From Calliopum simillimum (lineage: Eukaryota; Arthropoda; Insecta; Diptera; Lauxaniidae): 64,000 nt of DNA. The stretch is from NCBI GenBank assembly GCA_951812925.1, contig OX638370.1, forward strand, positions 80,706,004-80,770,003. The letters run 5' to 3'. The position numbers and the translations under genes are program-made. Positions 10,218-21,005 of this stretch are shown one piece after another. Every line of letters begins with the position of its first letter. Position 1 is the stretch's first letter. The notes under the pieces were generated by a model. The model saw nothing but the letters and a program-made list of their open reading frames with translations, searched no databases and was not told where the DNA came from.

Positions 10218-11921
10218 CGCATTATGTTAACTGCCTATTTCATAAGCATCTATTAAAATTTTGCACCGAAGAAATAATAATATCATTAAAGTTTTTTAAA
10301 TAAATTTTTATAATCCAATAGTGATGTTCCTACACACAAATGCCTTGGGTATGCAGTTTTAATTCGATTTTGATGTGTGGCTGAAACAAATCGTATTGGC
10401 CTTCTTAAATGCGTGAACATTTCTAATTATAGAGAGATAGGGTCGAATTTAAATAGCATGAAATGACATAAAAATTGATTAGCATTAAGTGTGAACATTT
10501 TTTTTACTGAGATTTTTGTTTTTTAATTGGTATTTTGCACTTTTGCAAGTCAATAACTCGATTAAATGATGAGTCAGAAACTTAATGTTCTGAAAGCAAG
10601 GTAGTAAATCATTTTTTTTGTTTTCAATTTAGACTGTCATAAATTTCAGGGAAGCGTGGTCGTATGTAAAAGCAATTAGGGCAATTTAAAACAATTGTAC
10701 CAGTGTGTTACTCTGAGTATATCTACTAAAAGGAATCTTGACCCAAATAAAAACAGGTGCAACTCCACCACTGCAGCATCTTTAAGCTGAATTCAGTGTA
10801 ATTCATTTAGCCATTACTTGTTTGCAACTTGTTGTTATTATCGTTGTCATTTTTTCGCTCATTTAAGATTTTTCAGTTCAGTCAATTGTTCTGGCTACCA
10901 CTGCATATCTAAAATCTGGTAACTTAATAAACCTGTTTTTTTTATTGTTGTCTTTATTTGGCTTGAATGCAATCAGTAAAAATAAAAATACGAAAGTAAA
11001 AGTAAATAAAAGTGGCTTGATATTTAATACGTGTGGAACACAAAATGATAATAAAATTTAATTATTCAGAAAGATACAGATTTTTATTTAATTCATTTTA
11101 TTTGCACTCAACTTTTGGGGTAATCTCTACAAGGGAAGATAATGACGAATCTACAAAAACTCGATAATTTTGCATTCGTTTAATTTTCTAACTAAAACAA
11201 TGTCAAATGAATGTGCAATGATACACAAATCCTCCTTAAGTGTTAGAAATGACTTTACCATAGCATCTGCCAAACTACAGAAATTTTAATCGAATTAAAC
11301 TTAACTACTTTTAAGTTCAAGTTTCATAAAAATTTTTTAAAAATAAACACTTTTTGCTTGATAAGAAGCTTATAAACTGGGACAATATACTCTTTAAATT
11401 AGATGCTCTTGGATCACAATAACTTAAGTTGAACACTAAAGAGTAATACTGATTCTTAATTTTAAATACTTGTACTATTTGTTTTCGATGTGCTAATTTC
11501 GAAGTATCAGCATAAAACATTTTATCAATTTTGAATGCAGAGTTAAAAAATATATTCCAAAAATGGCAGTCTACCTCCAATAGAAAATGAACCTAAACTC
11601 TTTAACACTAAAGGTATATAGTACAATACATTATTTCCACATACTCGTATATGAAGCAAAATACGCCAAACGTACCAGCTGAAAATTTTTTTGTCTCCGA
11701 TTTCGCTCAAATTTGGCAATATAATGTGCAAAAACAATGGGAGGATTTGGTTCTAGTACCATTTGTTGTTAAAATACAGGGTGTTGAAGTTGGCGTTTTT
11801 AGTCATTTTCATGAAAAGAATGTTTTTTTAAAAACTTATAGCTTACACCAAAGTTTGTAAATTGTTATATGAAAGTAACTCGTCCTATTAATTTTTAAGC
11901 ATTCTTTTTATAAAAAAATAT
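10218..11921. other. AT-rich interval without recognisable gene
   Basis: There are no convincing frames. It contains ordinary unique-looking AT-rich text. An 87-codon minus frame (11317-11580) and a 69-codon plus frame (11651-11860) show no domain and overlap other frames. Confidence 0.4.
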
Positions 11922-12457
11922 TAGAGTAGAACGGGGCAATGTCGTGCACTCAACTTTGACATGCTCGTAAAGCCGTACATCTCAAGCGAATGCAACGAGT
12001 AAGCATCCGATCGAAAGATAATTTCATTGGTTACATCCATGTGTAACAACATTTGTGTAGCGAGAAATTGTGTTTGTGTAAGAGAATGTGCATGGTCGTT
12101 TTAAAAGTCAACTTCGATAACTCGGTGAAGCCCAAAATTTTGTTCGAAAACCAAATACTTCTTTTCTTTGGCAGGATATTTTGTTTCAGAAAACAATTAC
12201 CTGGTATATTTTCCCGGGAGGAAAATTATTTTTCTGACCCGATAAAAAAACACTTTTATCGTCCCGAAAGCGTGCGTTTTGAAAAAAAGGTTACTCTGTA
12301 GAGACGAACTGGTGAAAATTGCTAGTATTATATGCATAAGCTCAGTAGGTCAGCAGGTCCCTACCTTACGAACAGTTGGTAAATCATTCAATTCTTTGGG
12401 CCAAAACAGCCAGTGCACGACATTACCCCCTGCACGACATTACCCCGTTTTACTCTA
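11922..12457. mobile_element. MITE, ends TAGAGTARAACGGGG
   Basis: The left end TAGAGTAGAACGGGGCAATG, followed by TCGTGCAC, is inverted at the right end (CGACATTACCCCGTTTTACTC plus TA). The right end also has an additional direct copy of the subterminal unit: TGCACGACATTACCCC occurs twice in tandem at 12413-12446. It is 536 bp. No clear target duplication and no transposase are visible. The ends resemble a widespread insect MITE type with CGGGGYAAT near the tip. Confidence 0.65.
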
Positions 12458-12712
12458 CTTGGTGAAAAAAATTTTTTTCACCAACATTTTTTAAACTCAA
12501 AAATACTTTTGAACTTTTTTTAAAAAAACCCCCTGAAATTTTTTTTTAAAAGTGCTGTAAATTATAGCATAATTTATAAGCTTTAAAATGATGTATGACT
12601 CTAAATGGGATTCGGTCGCTGGATGAGAGTCTTTGGCTTTTGAATGCCCTTGGCAGGCGAAACTCGTTCTTTACTCAAGAGGAAGGCATCTTACGAAAAA
12701 AGTGTACAATGC

Positions 12713-12882
12713 ATAAAATGCTTAGAATCGTCTAGGGAATACGTGTGAAAATTTTGGGAGGTTTTTGGAAAGTTTAAAGTTTTTTTGTTTTTTTGAATAA
12801 TTTTTCAAAAAAAAAGTTTCAAAAAATTCCAAAAAAAAATTAACACGTATTTCTTGGACAATTCTAAGCATTTTATACCTTG
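12713..12882. repeat. hairpin with 40-bp arms, 37.9 kb family
   Basis: 'ataaaatgcttagaa(tcg)' through 'aatacgtgtgaaaa' is mirrored by 'aacacgtatttcttggacaattctaagcattttat'. The words 'cacgtattt..tggacaattct' also occur in the palindromic region at 37.8-38.4 kb, linking the two. INE-1-like copy 1 begins a few bases after the right arm. Confidence 0.5.
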
Positions 12883-12888
12883 TTCTAT

Positions 12889-13783
12889 ACTAGTAAGGGT
12901 GTTACCTTTGGCCTGGCCAAAGATTTATCACCTTACACTGCAGTATTTTGAAAATTTTGCTTGTAAGGGAGATGCCATGACCAGTTCTCCGAATTTTCAT
13001 AGCTTTTGTTTAGATCTTCCACTTATTGTTTTTGGTGTATGAGTGAAAGGTTCCATTATCTCAAAAAACGCTTTCATTATAACACTTTTAAACTTTTTCT
13101 TATATGGGAGTTGCCACGCCCTCTTGTCTGAGTTCACGTACTTCTGTTCTTAGTTCTGAGTGAAGTTTTGTTGGATTATCTTGAAAAAAGCTTTTAATAT
13201 AAGATTTTGAAACTTTTGCTTATATGGGAGGTGCCACGCTCTCTTGTCCGAGTTTATTTAGTTTTTTCTTAGACCTTGTGCTTTTACTGTTCTTATTGTC
13301 TGAGTAAACGTCGACTATCTCAAAAAACGCTTTCAGTATAGCGTTTTGAAGCTTTTGTTTATATGGGTGGTGCCACGCGCTTTTGTCCGAGTTCGCCTAA
13401 TTTTTGCTCAGAGCTTGAACTTACCGTCCTTAGTATTTATGAGTATTTTGGTTGCATTGCCGTGAAAAATACTCATAGTGTTACATTTGGAATATATTTT
13501 TTGTATGGGCGGTAGAAGTGTCCGTTGACCGATTTAAATTTGACAGTATACCAAGTTTCAAGCAACTGCGCTAAATTTGATTGAATTATCTTGGTTAGTT
13601 TTCGCGTGAAAAATATTTCCATGTACTGCCAGCCACCCAGCCAGACAGACGAACATGGCTATATCGACTCAGGTGGTGACGCTGATCAAGAATATATGTA
13701 CTTTTCAATACCTGCCACGCTTTCTTCTCCGCGTTACAAACGGAAGGACGTAGTAAATACACCATGGGTGTAGGGTATAAAAA
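12889..13783 (-). mobile_element. INE-1/DINE-1-like element, copy 1
   Basis: Read on the plus strand it starts ACTAGTAAGGGTGTTACC with the short palindrome TTTGGCCTGGCCAAA-like text. It continues with several 'atatgggaggtgccacgcccttttgtc' units and 'gtatgggcggta', then reaches CAGCCACCCAGCCAGACAGA, the mini-me core (about 13658-13690, ending CGCTGATCAAG), ATATATGTAC, 'gcgttacaaacggaagga' and finally GGGTGTAGGGTATAAAAA. The complement reproduces the layout of Drosophila INE-1: TATACCC start, core, GTCYn, then 'gccacgccc' units. INE-1-type elements are non-autonomous relatives of Helentrons (rolling-circle). They have no coding capacity and no obvious target duplication. Confidence 0.85.
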
Positions 13784-13849
13784 ATTGAAATGGAATTGAT
13801 GTTGCTTGGCCTTGGTTATTTTTTGAAAGTAAAAATTCACTATAATTTC

Positions 13850-14095
13850 AAGACCAAGACATAGTGTCCAAGATCATAATCAAGGTTAAGACTGGTATTC
13901 GGTTTCGATTATTAATACTTAAAAGAGGTGTCACGTCCCTTTCGAAAATAAAACAATTTGTAAATTTTTGTATGGAAAAAATGCTTAACTGGTACTTTAC
14001 ATACTCCCTTCGGAAATTTTTTCAGAAATTTTTATTCCTTAGCTCAAGATCAAGACTAAATAAAAACCCTTTCCTTGGCTCGCTCATCACACGAG
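13850..14095 (+). repeat. AAGACC-type element, diverged copy
   Basis: It opens with CAAGACCAAGACATAGTG and retains the diagnostic 'agaggtgtcacgtccctttcgaaaataaaac' segment matching 3145-3170. It ends with AAGATCAAGACTAAATAAA and GGCTCGCTCATCAC, the inverse of the left terminus at about 2970. Here the hexamer has not expanded. Confidence 0.5.
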
Positions 14096-15005
14096 AGATC
14101 ACAGCATATGAAGGATTTTAAGTTAATCAAAGTGGCAGTAAAATAAATTTTTATAGGAGTTTCTGACCAAAATAGTCAAATATGCAAAATGCATTTCTTA
14201 TCACTCTGATTGTCATTAATACAAAAAAACACCTTCATATCACAACGTTATCTAATGTCAACTAAAATCTTGATAAAAATTACACTGTTGAGCATTTTGA
14301 GCACAAGTTTTCTTTTCTTTTTTTTTGTTATAAATTTTAATCTTCAGCTTCTTTTTTTTTTTGTGTTTTCATTCACTGCAGCGTGCAAAATTTTTTTACT
14401 TCCTGTTACCGCATTCCGAAGTTTATCTTGCATATTTGTTTTTTTTTTTTTTCGCTTTTATTTGTTATTGTGTTTTTTCTTCTATTTTATATTTATTTAT
14501 TTTTCACGCAAAAATGCAAAAAAATAAATAAATTATTTGTTGCCAAAAAATACACCTTCTTAGTGCTATTGTTGTTGTTGTTGCTGTTGTATTTTTTTCC
14601 TTTGCCATTGTAATTTGCGCCATGTGAACAGCAATTAAATCGAAAAAACAACAACAAAAACCTTAAAACATTAAAATCAATTCTTTTCAACGCATTAAGC
14701 ATAAAAATTGTTTAGTTGCATGGCCAATAGGAAGAGAAAAGGGACGGAAAGAAAAAAAGCCAAAAAAATAATTTAGCATTAAATTGATTTTTTTTGTTTT
14801 TTGCACAAGTTTCTTTATATCGTCCCTATACAAGTGAAAAACACTATGTAAGTCAGTTTTTTTCTAGTTTTGAGTTATTTGATATTTCTGGTCCAAAATA
14901 TTAAAGTCTTTAGCCTGAAAAGACCCATTAAGTCATATCTCTATTAAAAAGTGCTTATTTTTATCAAAAAAGTAAAAGCTAATCACCGATTTCCATACAA
15001 ACAAA
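14096..15005. other. low-complexity interval (T-rich, TTG repeats)
   Basis: Poly-T tracts at 14300-14480, a TTG/CTG stretch near 14565-14592 and CAACAACAA near 14645. The open frames here are Phe- or Leu-rich artefacts of these tracts. No gene is called. Confidence 0.5.
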
Positions 15006-15009
15006 CAAT

Positions 15010-15491
15010 AAGGGGATTCCTTTAAACATGTAAAAGCCTCGAAAAGCACGTAAACCTCGAAAACTTTCGAGTCTCGCAAACAAAATTAATAACTATGTAT
15101 GAAAATAAGTTTAGCAGGCCTCGAAAAATTTCGAGGCAAATTCAATAAGGCGATTCCTGAAAACGTGTAAAAGCCTCGAAAACCTCGCAAACTCGTAAAA
15201 CTGTCAAATTTCGTATTGATTTTGACAACTTTTACGAGTTTACGAGGTTTTCGAGGCTTTTACACGTTTTCAGGAATCCCTTCAATGCGTAAATAGCCTC
15301 GAAAAAGTACGAGAGTGATGTATTGAAAAATTATTTTTTGTTTTGAAAATTGAATTTGAATTGAATATTTTTCAAATTTTTGTATATGACAGCTGATACG
15401 TGGCTTACACGTTTTCAGAAATTTGTGTTCCTGAAAACAAGCTCGTAAACTTTCGAGTTTTTCATGGTTTACGAGATTAAAGGTATCCCTT
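15010..15491. mobile_element. outer copy of a palindromic MITE, split by a relative
   Basis: The left terminus AAGGGGATTCCTTTAAACAT precedes GTAAAAGCCTCGAAAAG. The right terminus contains CTCGTAAACTTTCGAG and ends GGTATCCCTT. Text close to the inner copy (CGAAAAACCTCG, GTAAAAGCC) shows both belong to one family. The inner copy at 15147-15282 interrupts it. Confidence 0.6.
15147..15282. mobile_element. 136-bp near-perfect hairpin MITE nested in its relative
   Basis: The arms AAGGCGATTCCTGAAAACGT ... GCCTCGAAAACCTCG and their inverse (CGAGGTTTTCGAGGC ... ACGTTTTCAGGAATCCCTT) pair almost completely over more than 55 bp. CAAT lies directly outside both ends (15143-15146 and 15283-15286), a likely 4-bp target duplication. 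The outer copy also has CAAT at its left edge. It has no coding capacity. Confidence 0.7.
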
Positions 15492-15762
15492 TATTTCACG
15501 TATAATTAAATTATTTTTAAATTTTAGCGCTTTTTTTTTAAATGTTTTTTTAACACTTTCTCGGCGTTTTTAATAATTCTTTGGTTTTTTCAACAATTTT
15601 GTATTATCCATAATTGTTCAGACTATTTCGAATCTGACCATATTTTCAACAAATTTGAATTTTATCCAAATTTTATGATCTTCAGGCATTTTAAGATTTT
15701 TATTTTTGGTTTTACTTCAATTAACATTTTTGGTTTTATCAATTCTTTTAAATATTTTCAAT

Positions 15763-16026
15763 ATATCGTCGGGTTAAAACTACAACTAGACATCTACATT
15801 TTTTGTTATATTGAGTTAAGTATACAAAAACATGAATAAAAAATGGCTCTACGCCTCAGTGTAGTTGGTTCTTTGAAATGTAGTCCCCATTCAATTTTAT
15901 ATAAGGAATAAAGAGAAGAAAACTTCAAAACCTCATACAAAAATCGATTTTCAAAAAACTTAAAAAGCGTTTTCCTCAAAACAATAAAAATGTAGATGTC
16001 TAGTTGTAGTTTTAACCCGACGATAT
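15763..16026. mobile_element. 264-bp MITE with TIRs of about 42 bp
   Basis: The left arm ATATCGTCGGGTTAAAACTA, continuing CAACTAGACATCTACATTTTT, is exactly inverted at 15985-16026. The arms look identical or nearly so by eye, implying a fairly recent copy. The interior is AT-rich with no frame, and the target duplication is not obvious. Confidence 0.75.
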
Positions 16027-16427
16027 GTGACCTGGTCTATGAAAAGGGTGATTAGGTGGCAAATAAAAAATTTTCCAATTTTTTGCCGATTCGCATAGAA
16101 TTGACCTTTAGTAGTTGTTTTGCAGCTGTTTTCTCGAAAAGTTATTTTCGCACGGTCACATATGTTGACTTTGTCAATCATTATCTTTACCTATCGTCAA
16201 CATTTTTAGATTTTTTCGATATTCACCATTAGGTCACTTTTTGGCCGAAGCCGATTAATCGGTTTTTTTACAACTTTAGCCGAAGGTTCATTCATTTTAT
16301 ATTTTTATACCCTACCTTCAGGGTTTATTCAATTTGTAGCATTATAGGCATTATCAGGCCAAAGATAACACACTTAGTGCCGATTTTGCATTATTCAGAT
16401 AAGCCTTAACTGGAATGGATCTTAAGA

Positions 16428-16735
16428 AGTGATGCCTTTGTGAGATATCTGGTGCAAAAGGTTGAGAAAATCAGTTTTTTACAAAATTTGTTCCCTAATT
16501 TAATCCACGATTTTTAAGCTCAGAAAATTTCATGTAGAAAAGTTACATTAGTTGTTTTCGTACATTTTATATCGTATTTATAGGTATTTTCTTGACCTTT
16601 AGCAACCGATTTCTCAGGAAATCACAACTTCTCAAGGTTTGACTAGAACAAAAGTTCATTCCTACTATTGGAAGACTAAAAAACTGATTTTCTCGACCTT
16701 TTGTATCCGATATCTCATGAAGGCACTACCTCTCT
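16428..16735. repeat. inverted repeat with arms of about 48 bp
   Basis: 'gatgcctttgtgagatatctg' followed by 'gcaaaaggttgagaaaatcagtttt' is mirrored by 'aaaactgattttctcgacctttt' and 'gatatctcatgaaggcac'. A third, weaker related unit (TTGACCTTTAGCAACCGATT) sits near 16595. It is possibly the palindromic core of a non-autonomous element. Confidence 0.5.
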
Positions 16736-16739
16736 TAAT

Positions 16740-17427
16740 TAGAGCGGCCATTTATCATCCGACTTTGTTCTGCAAGGGCTCGAAATTTTTGTAATAAAAT
16801 ATTTACTGTTTTTGTTACATAGCAAAAAAACAAAGTTTAGATTCGTAATTAGAAAGTCCCAATCCACTATAAACGGCTATCATTTTGTTTAAATGTAATA
16901 CGATCACACAGTCAAAATAGCTTTAATTTGTTTGTATATATGAGATAAGGCTTATTTAATTTTTGTTTACTTTTGCAGCGTTTTTTTGTTCTGACTTTTT
17001 TAAAAGTTTCGAACTTTATCAAAATTTTTAATCATCATTTTCACCATTTCTCAATTTTGTTTACATTCTTGGAATTTCGTTCAACACTTTTCGTTTCTAT
17101 AACTTCTTTTTGGTGTTTTCAATCAATTTTAAATCCATTAATATGTGTTGTCAAGATTGTTAATTTTTTGCATTATTTTCGGGCTCTGTCAACATTTTTA
17201 GATTTCTTAAGCAATTTTCACAACATTTTTCTGGCGTCATCAACATTTTTGATACCAACAACCTTTTAATTGTGCATAGTTTTTGAATTTTTTAAAAGTT
17301 TTATGTTTAAGCTCTTGAACACTTTTCGTGTATGTCCAGTGATTTTGGAAAATTTAGGGAGGGTATGTCCTATGTTCGAAGTTTTCTCCTGCTTTTATTT
17401 ATTTGTAAAAATCGTGTCATCAGTGAT
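16740..17427. other. T-rich interval with degenerate TCAACATTTTT words
   Basis: From about 16970 to 17270 the words TCAACATTTTT, TCAACACTTTTCG and 'ttcaccatttc' recur at irregular spacing, giving a Phe/Leu-rich 98-codon frame that is most likely non-coding. The same style appears at 15540-15740. There is no host gene evidence. Confidence 0.4.
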
Positions 17428-17883
17428 GCCAATCAAAAAGATCCAAAGAAAAACATCTAAGAAATAAAATCCAATGAAAAATTCAAAGAACAACATCCAA
17501 AAAAATAAAAATATCCAATAAAAAAAAGCTCCAATGCAAAAAAAATCCAAAATAAAATCTCCAATAATAAAAATATCCAATAACAAAACTTATTCCAGAA
17601 CCACAGGAAAAGTATAAGGCTGCTTAAGAGCGTCTTAAGAATGTAGTGGGAAATGCTGAAGGAAAATTTTAATAATTTTCAGACTAATGGCATGAATATC
17701 TTTTAAATGTTAGTTCCAACATTAATTTTAATACCTTAATAAAAATTAATTTAATATTATCGATGCTTTTATATTTGGATATTTTACTTTGGATTTTAAT
17801 TCTCTGATATTTTGTTTTTTGGATGTTTTTCACTGGATATTTTTCATTGGATGTTTTATTTTTGGATATTTTTGACAATCACC
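17428..17883. mobile_element. foldback-like element with 12-bp flanking duplication
   Basis: The 12-bp sequence GTCATCAGTGAT flanks both sides (17416-17427 and 17884-17895). The left arm is a run of short head-to-tail words (AAAGATCCAAAGAAAAACAT, AAAATCCAATGAAAAA, AATATCCAATAAAAA). The right arm holds the complementary words (TTGGATATTTT, TTGGATGTTTTTCACTGGA). Long arms built from short repeats around a central segment are the organisation of fly foldback (FB) elements, whose usual duplication is 9 bp. The 12-bp match may include chance bases. There is no coding region. Confidence 0.65.
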
Positions 17884-17895
17884 GTCATCAGTGAT

Positions 17896-19653
17896 AACAT
17901 ATTTTTGGATATGTACATGGTGCTCATACTATTATTTTGTTAAGTATTAATTACACTTTTTCTCTTTGTCTTTACTTTCAGGTATGTGATGAAAATTTTA
18001 AAGTTTGAGGAACTTTTGTTAATGATAAACAGGTACATATTTATTCCGAGCTTTTCTCATTAAAATTATTTTATATTTTTCTGTTTTTAAAAATTATAGA
18101 GGTTCTATGAAGAGTATTTTAAAAATTCATAAACAGTAGATTTTTTGCCCAGATTGATTGAAAGAAATCAAAATTTTGATTTGTTTGTCCTCAAAACCAA
18201 AAAAAAAAAAAAAAAAAAAAAGAGAGAGATAATTAAAAAATAAATTGGAATCAATGATTTTTTAGCTCAAGATATTTTGATGTTTAAGGCTATCTAAAGC
18301 GAAATTTACTATGAAAATCGTGATATTGTTTAAGTAATTTTTTTGGGGTATTTTTTTTCTTTCTGGTAATAAAATGGAAACCATTATATCACGTATATAT
18401 AATTTTTATAGATTAAATTTTATTATCCATTATTGCAGTTCTTGCAATATGCTGTTGATTGAAACTGAGCATAAGATCGCAGCAATATATATGTATATAC
18501 TATAAGTATTTGTGTATTGAAAATAAAATAAATAAAACACAATCCATTGCAATAAAAAATGCATTTAAAATAAGATATTAAAATAGAAAAAATTACGATT
18601 GAAATTAATTGTTACCACCATTAAGAAGAAAGAAAAAGTAATGATTGTTGTTGCTGTTGCTGCTGCTGCTGTTGGTAGTTAACTTTTAGTAGCAATAGAA
18701 GAGCGCGTTCGTTGCAAAAGTTTTACAAGTCTGACGCTTCCATTAATTTGCATTTTAACATTTTAATCGCGCAAAATGAACGTCCCCATCATGACGCGTC
18801 AACGGTGCATGTCTTTCGAAAAAAAAAGAAAAAATTAAAATTACCAATACTCCATTCGTGCGATGATTACTCTTACATATATCCATGATGCATTTTTATC
18901 CATCTGTTGAAGCTTGTTTTCATGTCGAAGAACATCCAATATGTATCCATAATACAGTTGGCTCTGGCACTGGAGTTGGACACCACCACCACCATCACCA
19001 TCAATCGGCCTTTGCTAACAAGTGTAATGGAATATGATAATGATTACAAGAAAAAGAAGAAGAAGAAGAAAGATTCACTTATTGCTTACTTTTTCCATGC
19101 AATCCACATCGCATAGCGTGGAGACTTTAAGGTGCCTTCATTGAGTTTGCGCGCACTCTCACTAACATTTTGTAAGTCATTGGGCAGCAACAGCAGCAGC
19201 AGAGTCAGCAACATGTGGAGGCTGTCGAACCCAGATGCCACAGTAACCCAGAGTAGTAAAAGCAGTAGCAGTAACAACAACAACAACTAATGCCACCGAA
19301 ATTTTATTATGAACAACACAAACATGGTTTGTTACACATGGCAACCAACATTCATTGTTGTAAGTCTGCAATACATATTTCGTTATGATCCAACCTATTA
19401 AGTATTCTTTCAAATATCACTAAAAGAGTTGGTAATAAAATGATTTTCATTGATGGTAGGAGTGCTTAGCTTTGAATTGTACAGTTAAGGATATTGAAAG
19501 CTTTTTTATAGCCTCAGTTTTTTCATTAGTTCGAATTAATGTCTGACTGTTGAAATGTGTCCTACGAAGCTCAGGATATTTACAAAAGATTTCGCATTGT
19601 CCGTAAATATATAAAAGATTTTCTTTTTGAAAGTAGCACGATAAGCCTACTTT
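17896..19653. other. interval with microsatellite island, no gene
   Basis: A pure A run lies near 18198-18220. From 18640 to 19300 the DNA is more GC-balanced and carries CTG/TTG (18647-18672), CACCAC, AAG (19050-19070), CAGCAG (19188-19203) and CAACAA (19277-19288) runs. Similar islands recur in the window and may mark unique host DNA. The low-complexity frames (Leu-, Lys- or Val-rich) are not credible proteins. Confidence 0.45.
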
Positions 19654-19710
19654 TTAACCCCTTCGGGACCAACAGAACATATATGTATGTCCCATTTGAA
19701 TTTTTTACAG
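19654..19710 (+). repeat. solitary TTAA-type transposon end
   Basis: TTAACCCCTTCGGGACCAAC, then AGAACATATATGTATGTCCCA, resembles the ends of the TTAA elements at 772 and 39047 (TTAACC plus a YTT or CTT and a G-rich motif). I found no matching inverted end downstream, so this may be a truncated element. Confidence 0.35.
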
Positions 19711-19942
19711 CCAGACCCACATTTTCTAATCAATTGGATCCAAATAGGTATAAGTCGATAGAGAATAGATATGGGTGAATATCACGAAATGCCTGTCCCA
19801 CGGGTGTATTGCACGATTGAAGCAAAATTTCGACCATCCCACCATGAAATTTTTTCAAGATTAACATTTTTAGTAGTGTACAAACATCCCGGAATCAAAA
19901 AGAAGTCTTGATATAGTTTAATCGCATAAAAACTACTGAAAA

Positions 19943-20520
19943 TGTCCCCTCCGTCATGATCCTTTTGTCAATCAAGCCTTTTGCACGCTCGATTTAGTCA
20001 AATACAATATTCCACAGATTTTATGCGTATGGGCACATTTAAGTTTCATAAGAACAGATGCTTTGGATGCGTGGAGCAAGCCCAATTCTGACCATCCGAT
20101 GCTAGCTGGTGACATTAACAATATTGTCTCACGCATTTTTCATGTTCCGTAGGTAAGTCTAAATTACCGCGGTTATTCCATCGCGTTAGACTTGAAGGGC
20201 TTCCACGCCGTGTTTTTTTTTTTTTAAATCCATCAACACAGAAACCAAGCACAACAGAGGAATTCGCGCCAAATATTCCTATGTACTTGCTGCTTTCGAA
20301 ACAAAATGACAAAAGTACTGGAAAAAAGTCGATGTCCCCTCCGTCATGGTCAAAATATTGGTGAGAAGTGGATTTTTTTTGGTGCATCATCATTGTGGAT
20401 TGAAGGGTCTGTAAAACTTAGTCGATTGTGCCCGGTAACAAGAGTTGGCGATTTGCTTTGCGTACGTAAGGCTCAATTATTCATGAAAAGTCCCCTTCGT
20501 CATGTGTCCCCTCCGTCATG
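19943..20520 (+). repeat. repeat block with four GTCCCCTCCGTCATG motifs
   Basis: GTCCCCTYCGTCATG occurs at about 19944, 20333, 20490 and 20506, always in the same orientation. The last two are adjacent. The motif is GC-rich against an AT-rich background and looks like subterminal repeats of an unidentified non-autonomous element. No TIR pairing was found. Confidence 0.45.
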
Positions 20521-20629
20521 ATTTTTTATTATTTTTATTTCTAGTGTTGGAAATTACGAAGTAGTATATATGCATAGCAGATATATGTACATTATCAATA
20601 ATATCATTTTTTTAACAAAACCCAAAATG

Positions 20630-21005
20630 GCCGTTTCAATATGGTGGTCAAAAATTCAATATGGTGGACTTTATTTAAAAATAAACTAACGTGAACCAAA
20701 TTTCATGCATGAGGGTTTTTTGGGTTACTAATCACGAATAGGGGGTCAGGTTTACAAAATTCAAAATGGCGGAGCCAAGATGGCGTACAAAATTTTAGGA
20801 AATCAACTGACTTTTTTGAAATTTGGTATATGGGGATTTTTGAGGTCGCTGATCACGAATCCGAAGTCGAATCTACCAAATTCAAGATGGAGATTACAAA
20901 ATGGCGGACCAAATTTTCAAAAATCAACCGTCAGCCATTTTCTAAATCCGACCCCCATTTACCAAATTTTCTGGAAAATCGGTAGATTTTTGAAAATTTT
21001 GGAGT
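20630..21005 (+). repeat. degenerate repeat with AAAATGGCGG words
   Basis: 'caaaatggccg', 'aatatggtgg', 'caaaatggcgg', 'aagatggcg', 'aagatggag' and 'aaaatggcgg' recur at 20-110 bp intervals. They are linked by 'gaaatttggtatatggggatttttgaggtcgctgatcacgaat'-like text that is itself repeated (20697-20740 and 20818-20865). Matching fragments flank the TTAA element at 600-771 and 2713-2770. It is non-coding, and the 76-codon frame at 20780 follows the repeat. Confidence 0.5.
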
